This document shows positions 1 to 11,229 of a DNA stretch of 64,000 bases, in pieces. Below the pieces are notes generated by a model, which saw only the letters and a list, made by a program, of their open reading frames with translations, did no database searches and was not told the origin of the DNA. Position 1 is the first letter of the stretch; the number at the start of each line of letters is the position of its first letter. The translations under genes and the position numbers were made by a program. The stretch spans positions 4,624,062 through 4,688,061 of the forward strand of contig CM018603.1 of assembly GCA_009192285.1 (NCBI GenBank), given 5' to 3'. Origin of the DNA: Morchella semilibera. Its lineage: Eukaryota; Ascomycota; Pezizomycetes; Pezizales; Morchellaceae.

Positions 1-315
1 GTTGGCGAAAGTGGTGTTGGGGTGATGTAGTTATCGAATATAAATGGTCGGGCAACGCCAACTCAGGTACTACGTTGAATTTCATAGAAAGTAGGAGACA
101 GGAGATAGGCATTGTATATCATGGTATATGTTAATTTAATGTCTACTCGCAGTAAAAAATAAAATTCTAGGTTTAGTTGATTAATTAATTAGGAAAACTG
201 CGACCCCACAGGTCCGACAACACACGAGGAAGAAAAGAACTCTAGCACCCACTCCCAAACTTGCTCCTCCGATCCCCGACTTGGATATATATATATATGG
301 CTAACTAGGCAAGGG

Positions 316-630
316 TTAACTAAGAGCACAAAAGTCCCAAACAACCCACTCCTTAATGGGCGTCTCGGTTCCATTCACTAGCACATGCGTCACCGTTTCC
401 CTGCAAAACGGACACGGCATCGACGACGAGTAGGTGGGCTGACGGCTAGGCGGCGGGGCGCTGAACGGGCGTGAGATCACTTCCAAGTATGACTTCATTA
501 GGCAGTCGCGGCACAGGCTGTGCGCGCACTGCACAAACTTCATGGTGGCTCTGTGGCAGTGGCAGACGCCGCAACAGTCTGGGTCGGTGGAGGTGCAGGA
601 GCCCACGGATGCGTTGCGCGTGGTAGACAT
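316..630 (-). CDS. RING-type zinc-finger protein, short divergent member
   Basis: Single-exon ORF of 104 residues starting at a real ATG. A C3HC4 RING pattern is visible: C20-x2-C23, C35-x-H37, C40-x2-C43, then C73-x2-C76. The first six ligands match the other RING genes of this window exactly (11 residues between C23 and C35), but the loop between C43 and C73 is 29 residues, Pro/Ser-rich, and lacks the WW...HHWP signature. The tail (V..V..G....I..WV) aligns with the tail of the RING protein at 4788-5752 and then stops, so the conserved C-terminal RL...P box is missing. RING domains of this type normally act as ubiquitin E3 ligase modules; E3 activity here is inferred. It could be a truncated paralogue rather than a working gene. 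Confidence 0.7.
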   Translation of the reverse strand: MSTTRNASVGSCTSTDPDCCGVCHCHRATMKFVQCAHSLCRDCLMKSYLEVISRPFSAPPPSRQPTYSSSMPCPFCRETVTHVLVNGTETPIKEWVVWDFCALS

Positions 631-1667
631 AATGAGGGATTTGTTGGTTTTTTTTGGGTGGTGTTGGGGGGGGGGGGTGGTTATTTGTAGGCCGTAGTTG
701 TTGGTGGTGGTTGTTATTTCACTGGGTGGTATGGGAGTGGAATCAATGCTAGCTTTTTGGGGAATTTATGGTTGTGATAAAGTGTACCCTGGGAAGGTAA
801 GTATGGGGCAATTGAAGAAGGGAAGGAAACAAATATCATGAGGATCGACTACCACGGTTCCACAATAAACCCCATACTACGGGCCTAGTTATCGCCAGGT
901 TACTCTCCATCCAGGCCAGAATATAATCGTCCATCTCCCCACAATAGTACTACTGCCCCAAGAGGCTAGGCGGGTATTGATGTTGGGGACGGCAGACCCG
1001 TCGATATTGAATGGGATAATGGGGATTTTGGGTGGTTGTGTTTGTATATTGTGTTGCTTACACGGGTGGTGGTTTGCTGGATAGAAAATGGGAAGGAGTG
1101 GTTTGTGGAGTCTATAGTTGCTGCATTTCGAGAGTATATGGTGGTAGAGCATGCTTTGGACTGGCCTCTACGGTGTAATAGAAGTAGGAGAATGAGACAA
1201 TATAACGTGACCTGAATGCTGCCGGCGCGTGGCATACGGAAAGGCTTTAAAAATGTAGTATATTACATTTCGACAATAGGTAGAATAGTAGGTGGGGCTA
1301 TCCTTGAAAGAGAAAGGTGGGTGTTGTGGTAGTATTTGGTGGGTCCTTACGCAAGAGCGCCTTTGGAGGTATGGGGAGGTGGCTGCACGTACCGGACAAA
1401 TAGCCTGGGGAATGATGCATGGTAACCAAGTACTATTGGGTCACTGATCATCATTCGGTCTTGGCCTGGAGGTCTCTGGTCTTTTTTTTTTTTTTTTTTT
1501 TGTTTACCTCATTACATGTATGCAGTCTCTCGGCTACGACGTGATCACACCATTTTATCCCAGAGTACCCTCCCTCCATCGCCATCTCAAAGAAAGACGG
1601 GGGGAGGCCGTGTACATGTCGTCTCTTCCCCAAGACTAACCAACCTAGTGCGCTCACTATCTCGAGC
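631..1667. other. Intergenic, no supported gene
   Basis: Upstream side of the minus-strand RING gene. It holds a G run (about 668-677) and a 20-base T tract (1482-1501). Short ORFs on both strands overlap one another and show no domain or convincing splice structure. Confidence 0.5.
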
Positions 1668-2092
1668 CAGTGATTCCAACGGTTGAAACTGGTTGTATTC
1701 GGAGGTCATACCATACCGAACTGAACTGAATTACATACATGTCCAACTGAACTGAACTGAACTGGACTGAATATTGGTTCTCTAAGCCGGTTTAAGAGTT
1801 CTTTTGTTTGGTTTGCAAGTCCATAAATTAGATGTCTTTTCAGAGTCCTACTCTTGATTTATCAGGTGTAATCAAGCTCGCCTAAAAGCGGTGAAGGCGG
1901 GAAATACGTCCTCTATGTGATGGGTACCTGCATGATAGAACCGGTTAGTAAGCCGGTTTGAAGCAGTATTTGACTGTGATGAACTGTTCAAACCAAATTA
2001 GCTCAAAGACAGAAACTCAACCGAAATATTAGCTGAACCGGTTTACCAAAACCAGTTTGTTTGGTAGAACGGGTGAACCACTGGAAACCCTG
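1668..2092. mobile_element. hAT-like non-autonomous MITE, copy 1 (full length)
   Basis: A 425-bp element flanked by an identical 8-bp target duplication TCTCGAGC (1660-1667 and 2093-2100). The ends are imperfect inverted repeats: CAGTGATTCCAACGGTTGA on the left and CAGGGTTTCCAGTGGTTCA as the complement of the right end (14 of 19 match). An 8-bp duplication and CAG-starting ends are typical of the hAT superfamily. There is no coding capacity. Inside are repeated AACCGGTT-type motifs and short GAACT repeats. A second, internally shortened copy lies at 51569-51834. The transposase that moves it is not in this window. Confidence 0.85.
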
Positions 2093-2100
2093 TCTCGAGC

Positions 2101-4181
2101 CTTACCATTCACTAAGCAAGTACCGTGGAAACATCGGGTCTCTGGCTACTGTTATTTCCTTACAGGCGTTCGGTGGAGAGGGGGGCTTACCTGCGTCTCT
2201 GTGTACGTGCAAATTCTTGGCTGTAGTGGAGCAATGTGCAGTACTGCTTGGGTCAATAAATCAAATAAAGTAACATACTCCGCGATCCGGGAAATGCTAA
2301 TCGGTACTAGAAACGCGACCACTAGCTAGTACAGCGGTAGCCCTCATGTTCGTGTGTATAGGGGAGGGGTGGTAGTGCCACTGTCAAGCCTGGAGACATT
2401 GCGCCGCCCCCGCACCCGTAGGCGCAAGAAGCTGTCCGGTTCCTGAGCATTGCGGTCCGCTGTGTATGTAGCCGGGATTTTGAGCCTGTGACTAGGAGGT
2501 GTTTGTTGTGTGAGGGCTAATTATCAATACAAGGATTACGAAAAGGTATAGGGTTCTGGGGGTAATGCTTTGCATGGTATTGGAATACTGGTACTTGGTT
2601 GCTCGATATAAAGGACCATAAGCACGGGCACGGCTATCTTAGTAGGAAGCGTGATTGAGACTTTCAAAGCGATACAGATACCCTGGAAACGCTGACCTCT
2701 GCCTCTAATATAGGGGTGTTGTTGAGAGCAAGTCCTCTAGTCCCACTAATCTCGTGGCTTTATAGAAACTCGGGAGGATGTTGGTTTTGGTATTTCTTCT
2801 GGCACGGTGATGGTGACCTATACCCCGAGGGGTGTAGAGGCTATGGTGTGGGAGTATCTCAATTGCCCCTATATGCAAGACCCATGTCCCACCACGCCTA
2901 TCAGGGCAGAAGGCAATATTGGCCAATTCAGGGTTCTCAATGATAATGCGGCGTTGTAATACATATCGATAAAACTCGCTGGTAGTACAATGAGTAGAGT
3001 ACGATATGATGATCTTTTAGATAATAATAGGTAGGATATGGATTTTATCTGTATCGATAATAGCATGAATATCATGGTAGGGACTTGGCACCCAAATAGG
3101 TCTTCATTTACCTTTACTAAACTCGATTTATGCAGTTCATAAATCAGGAAGAGAAGAAAAGACCTGGATTTTGCCCTGGAGAACTTGGAGGAGCATAAGA
3201 CATCACTCGTTTACAGTAATGATATATTATAGTTGGTATGATAAGGAGTCTTCAAAGTATCATACAGTTCGATAACCACTGCAGTATATAACAGTGGGTA
3301 CGATATGACATGAAAATCATACTGATACGTACTATTGAGAACCCTGGGCCAATTTGACTGACGGGCCGGAGTCTTAACGACCACGGGGTACCTGCATACG
3401 TAGCCATTTGCACGGTAATCCCCAGTCTACCGGCTACCACAGCGGGGATGCACAGATTTGCACAGCTTAGATTAAAGTCCAGCCCAAGGGGGAGGATTTG
3501 CGTGACTGTCCTTGTAGTGGCCAAGCTGGAGTTAGGGTCTGACCTGAGCACGGATAGGTCGGCTGTCTCCCCCACAGAGGGAGCCGACTGCATAGTATCT
3601 AGCCCAAGGGTTCACTCTCCCAAAGACCTCGTTCCTTCTAAACATTCCCTTATTCTCTCTATCACCACCCAAACCCCCCTCTTCTCTGACACTCATCCAT
3701 AGCCCAAACTGCATTGTCTTTATTTCAGGTGTTGGGTCGCGTTCTCGAAACGAGGAAGGCTCTTCCTCTGATCATCGTCCTTCATCTCCACGTCTAGCAC
3801 CGAAGAGGTTTTGTTGTTTTGTTTGCTCCGGCACAATATTCTCATATTATCTTGCCGCTGCTGAGAAAAGAACCCCTTCCTCCCCCACTATCTCTTTAGT
3901 CGGGATCTTAAAGGAAATACTTTCTTTGGCAGTCGATTAACATATTTCTCCTTCTGCTGGTATGTAGTAGGCTTCCTGCAGTTCTGTTGGAGAGGTTATG
4001 CTAATTTCTACTAGCACTGGGTAGGGCCTGTTTTGTTTTACACACCGGAAGCGTGTTGACCTGGATCACTCCCTTCTTAAGTTGAGTGCAGTAAGTACCC
4101 ATTGCCTGGCTGTCCCCGTTGTGAGATACAGTTAGGTTAATACTTTTAGTTTTTCCTTACCAAACTGCAGTTGCCTTCAGC
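2101..4181. other. Intergenic, no supported gene
   Basis: Only short conflicting ORFs are seen. A pyrimidine-rich segment at 3600-3720 and several GT/AG pairs hint at possible unannotated exons near 3450-3700, but no continuous model could be built. Confidence 0.4.
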
Positions 4182-4640
4182 TTGGTGAGGGGTTACTCTC
4201 GGTATCAAGGAGCATTCTACCGTCCTGTGATTAAAGAGACCGGTTTGAAAATCTACAAGATCTCCGAGGGAAATTTGTCAACCTTTCTTTCAGTCCTTTA
4301 TCCACTTCCAAACCCCGAGAGGCCATCAACATCTTCCGAGTTAGAAAATTTGGGAACCTCTCAGATCCTGAAACAGGTGGTAAGAGAGCTCATAGCTGGG
4401 TTCGGTAAGCAATCTCCCCCGCCGACTAGAGATGTCCTTGACTCGTCTGACCTGGGCTTAGTCGACTAGATCTTCGAGTACCACTCTCGTTCTGCAGTGC
4501 TGAAGCCACCACGGTCTTAAACGACTTCCACCTCGCCTTAGGTGACGAGGGTATAACGAAACCACATTCACCCTTGCGTATTTCTATCTTTCCTCCGCTG
4601 CGACCCCGAGAGCTGCTGAGCGGGTAATAGTTGGTTGAGG
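4182..4640 (+). other. Coding-looking segment, possible 5' exons of the next RING gene
   Basis: An open frame at 4182-4469 has protein-like composition but no ATG. In another frame, after a plausible acceptor (TTCTGCAG near 4496), a second open stretch runs to about 4626 and ends next to a GTAATA donor-like site. Both lie on the strand of the RING gene at 4788. Good splice sites joining them into one frame were not found, so they may be extra 5' exons of that gene, a separate small gene, or decayed sequence. Confidence 0.3.
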
Positions 4641-4787
4641 AGCTATCGGGTCTCACTGCTTGGTTAGCGTTTAAATCTTGCCCTGGCGAGATAGGTCTCT
4701 GTGATACCGGTTTGCCGAGTTTGCATCAAGCCCGATACCACCGTAAGCAGCATTTGAGCGTCGTACCTCTCGCTCATAATCAAAATC

Positions 4788-5752
4788 ATGTCAGGAGGGT
4801 TGACAGGGCCAGGTAAGTGCTCTCATAACCTACCAAACGTGGTGGAACCATAAACTAAAATGTATGCCCTCCGCAGCGACGACACTAGAGGAGGGGGATA
4901 GTGTTCTCCAATGGTTAGTGGACAGCGGAAATGCCCGTGTCCTGGATTCCTCGTCGCCCATTACAGATACTGGTAGGTCATGCTATTAAATCATACCTCT
5001 CTAATGGTCTCTAACATTAGCGTTTAGATACCCCCAGTCGAGGTCCCCTCGTCATACGTGTGTTAGATAACGGAAATGCGATTATCGAAAACCCCCGACC
5101 ATCGGATGACAATGAGAGCTCCGACTCGCCTACCGAATTACCTGTCACACTTGAGGCTCGAGCAGCTGCGCATCGAGCCGTATATGGGACCCGTCCACCA
5201 AGCCCCCACCCTGGTGTGCCTGAGTTTTGGAGATTACCTCCTGCCCGCCCAGCAGCTGCTACATCCCACAGCTCGCAGGTACCGCCACAAACACCGGCGC
5301 ATAGACGGATTGCCCATGGCGATATACGCTATAGTGCGCTCATGAGAAATATGACTAGTGGGGTTAGCCAACCCACGGCCCCAACGTCAAGGTCTACTTC
5401 ACCACCGGACACCAGCCCAGCACACCCCCCTAATGATGGTGTCAACATCTGCGACGTCTGCATGTCAAATGCTTCGACTATGCTTGGTTTTGTGGGGTGC
5501 ACCCATCGCCTGTGCGATGCATGTATCAATTCAATTTACAATAGCCATGTCACTGGGGCCCATGTTTGGCCCCCCAGCATCCCGTGCCATATGTGTAGGA
5601 ACCCGGTCCACATGGTCATCGATCGTGGTGAGCGTATTAGTTTGCCGACGTGGGTGCTCGGGTATTCGTTGGATGCCCGAATGAGATTGGTTGCGACTGA
5701 TCTAGAGAGGTCAGAGCCAGCAATTATGCGCCGTTGGATCCGCTATCAGTAG
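4788..5752 (+). CDS. RING-type zinc-finger protein (three exons)
   Basis: Model: exons 4788-4812, 4877-4972 and 5028-5752, with introns of 64 and 55 bases (GTAAGT...CGCAG and GTAGGT...TTTAG, the second with a CTAAC branch). It encodes 281 residues. The N-terminal two thirds is Ser/Pro/Thr-rich and probably disordered. The RING domain lies at about residues 182-226 with C-x2-C-x11-C-x-H-x2-C-x2-C-x20-C-x2-C spacing; the loop has HVWP in place of HHWP. The C-terminus carries the family box (RL...EP..MRRW). Likely a ubiquitin E3 ligase by domain, substrate unknown. Coding-looking sequence upstream (4182-4640) means the true start may be further 5'. The last exon is secure; the first, of 25 bases, is the least sure. 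Confidence 0.72.
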
Positions 5753-6757
5753 GCCTCTCTCTCCATACTAATTTGATAAAACACTAATAGTGTTGTAGTC
5801 AAACGTTACTTAGAAGGGGACTATGATGCATGGAGTGGTGCCGGATCAGAAATATTCCGGAACGTATTCTTTGTAGGGGTTTTGAGGGAGTGCGGGCTCA
5901 TTTCAGTGATGGTAGGTATGCGGGGTATTGGGTTTTTATCTTGCTTCCCTGTGCCAGCTTTGCAACCCTTCGCGGCGAGTCCTGAGGAGGTTCCTGTCAT
6001 ATGTTTTCTTTCCCATCTCGTAGCCATATTTCCCGTACATGTTGTTGGGTCTGGACTACTTGATACAGCGAATTTCTTTCCCTCCCTGTTATGTTGTGAG
6101 ATATTAGGTGAGTATGTCTTGGAGCACATTGCCTGGTGGATGTTGTTGTTACTTTTCCCTTCCACATATGGGGCCCCTGCGGAAATCTCGTGGCAAGGTG
6201 GAATATGGTCGCGTTTTTTTCCTTTGATTTCGTCCCCTTCAAGTAGAGCTTGAGACCCGCTAGCAATATTGTGGACAGTTGGTTGGGCATGGCCCCCTTC
6301 CCTTTCGCCGCCTTGAGACACTTCTTTCGAGGGTCTATATATCCGGGTGCTGCCGCGTTTGGTTCCTGTCGTTCTGTTTTCTTTTAAAATATCGAAGATA
6401 TCGTTCCTTGTTAGCTTGACAAATATAATGAGAAGGCCTACGGCCGATTAGCCTGGTTGAGAGGTATTCCATGTACCTGTGTCTCCTTTTGGCTCGGCAT
6501 CTTGTAGGTGAGGGTAATATTTTTGCCCTCCTTCAATCACCGATTTTCCTTGACGATACTATATGTGAATACCGGCTGAAGAACACACAACCCGTGAATC
6601 AGATGGAAAGTATGTGTCGAGACAGGGAAGGGAAATGTCCTTTCGATTACACAGTGCATCCTTCTAAGTAGACAAAGTATTTAGCTAGAATATTCAAGTT
6701 TCTCGGAAATTGATTTGTACATATTTGGAGCGGCTATAATACAAGCCCAATGATCCC
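5753..6757. other. Intergenic, one weak minus-strand ORF
   Basis: A 166-codon open frame on the minus strand (5821-6321) has no ATG at its 5' end, no recognisable domain and ordinary composition. A hydrophobic plus-strand frame mirrors it. Neither is supported as a gene. Confidence 0.35.
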
Positions 6758-8021
6758 ATGGATCCATTGCCCCCACCCGTGGCCACAGGTATGAAGAAAA
6801 ATTCCATACCTCAATCTCTTTATGGATCATCGTTAGATCATTTTTCTACTTCCAACACTGGGGACCCAGATTTGGGGCCTGTTATCGACCCCCCCTCTCG
6901 GTGGGCTGTGTGCCGGCTGGGAGCCATTGAGTTAAGCGGGTCCGGCCTGAACTTATTCCTATCGTTTGCTCCTCGTGATCAAATGCATATTTGTTTTGTA
7001 CATGCAGTTGAATCGAATCGTGTCCCATCCATGGGGGTCTGGATTAGTTCAAAAGTGCTCACTTGGAAAATCCTTCATCAACGTACCCGGGCAGATACAA
7101 GCAGCTCTATGCAGCTGGATTAGTCCCAGGACAGTAGACGGGGAATACCATAAACTGAGAGCCGAGGAAATATCCTCGTTGGACAAGTGGTTATCAAAGG
7201 CGTAGGAAGGTGGAAGGTATGCCTTGTCGATGGTGTATAGATGTGGCAGACGACACCTCTCCTCTCCTTTCCCTCCGTGTGGAATGTTGAGGCTCGGCTT
7301 GTAGGCTGGGCTTGGCAGACAAGGGTAACAGAGTGAATTCTTACAGTATCGCCCCTTCTTTTTTGCCCCTTTTTTTTTGCCCCCTTTTTTTTGCCCCTTT
7401 TTTTTTGCCCCTTTTTTTTTTCCCCTTTTTTTGCCCCTTTTTTTTTGCGGTTTTATTCTTGGATGTAGAAAGTTACGTACAGTCATGAATTATGGGTTAT
7501 AGCATGTGTGTAAACTTCTGTATTTGTTTCGGTGGAGGGTATAGGATATAATTTTGCTGTTAATTCTAATATTTCCATAGGGGATGTTCTGGAGGCGGGT
7601 GCTGTGTTACAAATCTCAGCAATGGACTCCAGTACAGCTAGCCTTGCATTTACGCGTTTAGATCCATTGAAATTCTATTCCGGCCGATACTGGATTCCAG
7701 TACCAAAAAGAGAGATAGGATCACTACGGCGCTCCCGTTGACACACTAAAAATGCGACAAGAATATGATATATCTACAAGACTCTTCTTGAAATGCCGCT
7801 GTAATTCGGTTTTTGTCACTAGATTTCGTGGTCCTGTGGTAGCGATTTCGCCCCATCTCTTTCATACTGTGTTTCTACGTTTTCCTTAACACTTTACAGT
7901 CGTATGTGGATGTTCGAGGCCCTCTTGGAGCGTATGTTCCCGCCGAAGCCATTAAACTACGTACCTCTGCTCATGGGTGCAAGACAGGTCGGCTCGGGGG
8001 GCGCCCTGGTGGTTCCCCTGA
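6758..8021 (+). CDS. Possible multi-exon hypothetical gene (structure unresolved)
   Basis: Three separate open stretches on the same strand look coding: 6758-7123 (starting at an ATG), about 7532-7741, and about 7901-8021 after a CTTTACAG acceptor. They are separated by a T/C-rich minisatellite (7351-7447). No domain was recognised. Donors and acceptors that join all three in phase were not found, so this may be an old gene broken by the repeat, or chance open frames. The weakest kind of call. Confidence 0.22.
7351..7447. repeat. GCCCC(T)8-9 minisatellite
   Basis: About seven imperfect units of roughly 13 bases, each a short C block followed by a run of about eight T. Read on the other strand it gives a Lys/Gly-rich frame, which is an artefact of the repeat. 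Confidence 0.9.
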
Positions 8022-9695
8022 GTAGGAACCTAGAGATATTCCTCACTTTTTCTCCCACCTGAACAAATACTACCGCTACGCCTCAACGATGAGATCAAGA
8101 AAAAGCGGACAGCTTTGACTATTATTTGTATCACTTACATAATTGCATAGCCTTCCAGGCCCGTGGTTACATGAAAAAGCCGAAATGTTTAGGATTAGTG
8201 GGGGCGGGGGAGCGTATGGAGGTCTGGATCCTCTCGCCTCATGCGCATCATTACTTTCATCCAGGCTAGATGAAAAGTTCGGTGATGGCAGGGAGGTCAG
8301 ACAGGAGAGAATTGAAATGTTCTGCAAATTCTTGATGAGGTGGGGTATCATGATATTTTGGGCAAACGAAGCTCGTACATGGAATAGCTCCCAGTAAAGG
8401 GACATGTAGGGGGAATGAATGTAGGGAAACTGAGCTTAATGTTACTTGCTTCATTCGAGAACTTCCAAAAGAAGCTCTTTATTTGGAGGATATAGAGAGT
8501 GCGGATGTGTGACCACAAAAAGAAGCAAATTAGTATAGTACACAGTAGACCCGAAAATCGGTGGCATCAAAAGGGAAGAATTTAGGGGACATCTCATACC
8601 TATAACACAACCCACAGCTCTACCACAGCGGCTGCGCAACGTCCGGAGACGCGAACGGGACCGGTAGTCTCTGACCCTCCCTCCCATTGCACTTGCCGGA
8701 CGGCTCCAGGGCCTCAGTCGTGTCCCTCTTTCCGCAGCGGTCAGTGAGATCGAGGCTTTGACCCCCACTCGGGAATTGCTCCGACATGGGATGGGGCACC
8801 GCCCGGTTGAAGACCAATGGTCCGGGGTCAGGACCACCCTTATTTAACGGCTAGGATCTCAATGTTAGCGGAGGAAGACAAAATGGTATTAAGCAAGGGG
8901 AGAAGGTGGGAAGGGGGAAGGGGAGACTCAGATTTGTGTTGCTGTAGTGGTTGCCGCGTGAAGCGGCAACCATTTGGGACATTTTTCGGAGGTGTTTGGG
9001 GGTATCAAAAAGGGGGGTATCAAGTAAAAGTATGGTATGGGGTATGGAGATGGCATGAGGCTTGTGCGGGTAATGGGTAGTCTCCTAGTGGATTGTATTT
9101 GTGAGTGTTTGTGGGTTAGTGGGAGCCCTTGCCAGTCACTCTACCTAGGGTTCGTGTAGTTCCCTAGGGCTACCTGCCAATCAGTGAGCGTTTTTGAAAC
9201 CCAAAGTGGCTAATCACATGTAGTAGCGAGTGTGAAACACTAACCAATCCAAGGCACGCTAACCGCATCCTCTGATGTCCAAGTTTCTCTGATCTTCCAC
9301 ACCATCCCATGTGCCGCCAATCCCTGCTCCACCACAGCCCAGTGAAATGAATTACCCCCCAATGGAAACGTTAAACCCAGAAACCCGCGCAGGAGTAGCC
9401 AAAGAGGGCTATTTCTACACCCAAAAATGGCGGGTGTTATATGTCGAAGCTCCCATAGTCTGATCTGGTCCGTGCCATGCGCAGGTCAGATCCGAATTTT
9501 TCTCAGCCAGCCTATCTAGCAACTAGAAGAATCAGATGGATACATGTAGTCAGGTATGTTTGCAAAACGCAGTCAGAAGAGTGGCTACGCTAATCGGTCT
9601 TCTAAAGATCCCCCCTCATTGTTCTGTGCGTCTTGTATTCTTTCTCCTACGCAGGACATCGGTATCCATTCTCGCACACCAGTAATACGAGCGTG
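8022..9695. other. Intergenic, no supported gene
   Basis: Short overlapping ORFs only. A small perfect hairpin is present at 8948-8972 (10-bp arms TGGTTGCCGC, 5-base loop). An acceptor-like pyrimidine tract ending CTACGCAG at about 9654 lies just before the next gene and suggests a 5' untranslated intron there. Confidence 0.45.
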
Positions 9696-11229
9696 ATGAA
9701 TGCCTCTATTCCCGCCTTTTCCCCTCAATGGCATACACCATTGGGTATACATCGGACCTCTAGTCCTAGTCCCGCAGTCTGCCGCTCTGCCGCAGATAGT
9801 CTCCCCGAGTATGAAGGGTGGGGTGGTTACGCCGCTGAATTGGCCTCACTCGACAATGATTTTCTAGCTCCACCATTCGCTCCCAATGGTAGTGAGGGAT
9901 ATACCAGCTTCCTAGATGCAAGCCGTGTAATCGGCCAAAGCTTGCGTCATCCTTCCCGCGATCACAATTTTCCCACTGGGGTGGACCGGGGTGTGAACTA
10001 TGGCGAGGAATGCATGGATCCGTTTCCGCGTCCCGTGTCTGCTGCAGATACGGGGATCACTGAAGCGGATTGGCACAGCCTATCAGCGGTGTTACGTGAT
10101 GTTGACGACGGGAAATTCATCAGGGACGGGGAGATTAGAAGGACGGAGGAGACAGACCAACGAAGTGAGTTCAACAGCTGCTGGAATCAAACAATGTTCG
10201 CTGAGCTAATTAGGACTATAGGAAACAACGCAACCCATGCTGACCCCGCACCTATCTTAGCTGATGCTGCCAACAGTTGGCACCACGGTAACGATGTCAA
10301 CTGGCTACCTAACCTAGGTTTCAGCCCCGATGAAGCCTTGGATAGCGTTGAGGGACGTTAGTATGCCCATATTTATTCCACCCTTCGTATAGCAGACCGG
10401 GGCTAATAGGATTTAGAAGTCACGTCGTCTCACTCGCAGCTGGCTTGTGCAAATGCACCCACCAAGAAGCGCCTCGGGCGGCCACCCGGTGCCCGTAAGC
10501 GTAAGCCTTCGAAGGCTAGAGCCTGGAAGTCTACAGTAGCCCCCGGATCTACCTCGAATGGATCCCAAGCACCAAAGAGGGGTACCATACATGTGGACAC
10601 CTCTAAAGCACCACCTGAAACTCAGATCCTGGGCCACATCGGGAACCAGGTGGACCCCTGTTGGGTGTGTGACATCTCCGGGATGGTGTCTGGACTCGCT
10701 GGCCAGGCGCAGGAGGCTGGACGGAGACTACCCTACACCGATCCGGACGCGGGCCTAGGTACCGGAACAGGTATAGACGAAGAACGAGCTCTCAAGAAAA
10801 GAAACACCGCCTGGTTCCACGACGCAATTCGGGCCAGCATCGAGGAAAACAGTAACTGTGGAACTGGGGGTGGGCAAGACGTGGCTGCCAGCGGAGCTAC
10901 CAGTGACGTGGTCAGTAAACGAATCCCGTCTTAGCTTTAATGATATGTACCGCAGTGACCTAACTCTCCTTACCTTGCAGAATGATGACCACGCCGTTGC
11001 GCAGATCGACAAGCTACGCGATGCCTGCGGCAGATCACGCCGTAGTTGGATCTGCAGTATCTGCAACAAGGAGTGCCATTTGAAGAGCCGGCTCCAGAGA
11101 CATCTGTATGTCCACCTCAAGCATGTGAAGTTCATTTGCAGTTGTGGGCAGAACTTTGGGAGGTGGGATTCGATGAGCATTCACCGCAAGAGAGCTGGGT
11201 GTGTGGATAAAGCTGCCCTAGGCAAGTAG
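9696..11229 (+). CDS. AT-hook and C2H2 zinc-finger DNA-binding protein
   Basis: Model: exons 9696-10356, 10417-10910 and 10981-11229 (introns of 60 and 70 bases, the first with GTTAGT, branch CTAAT and TTTAG), giving 467 residues. The long N-terminal part has no known domain. A basic AT-hook-like stretch with core GRPPG lies at about residues 237-250 (KKRLGRPPGARKRK). At the C-terminus is a textbook C2H2 finger, C410-x2-C413-x12-H426-x3-H430, followed by a degenerate finger C438-x-C440-x12-H453-x5-C459. This combination suggests a nuclear DNA-binding regulator; its targets are unknown. The start is uncertain: the frame is open upstream of the ATG to an acceptor-like AG at about 9654, so an extra 5' exon is possible. 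Confidence 0.75.

Noticed and set aside
5882-6253. Hydrophobic plus-strand ORF
   Set aside because: No ATG at the 5' end, overlaps an opposing frame, no signal or domain pattern.
7049-7486. Minus-strand ORF with a Lys/Gly-rich repeat
   Set aside because: It is the translation of the GCCCC(T)n minisatellite and has no other coding support.
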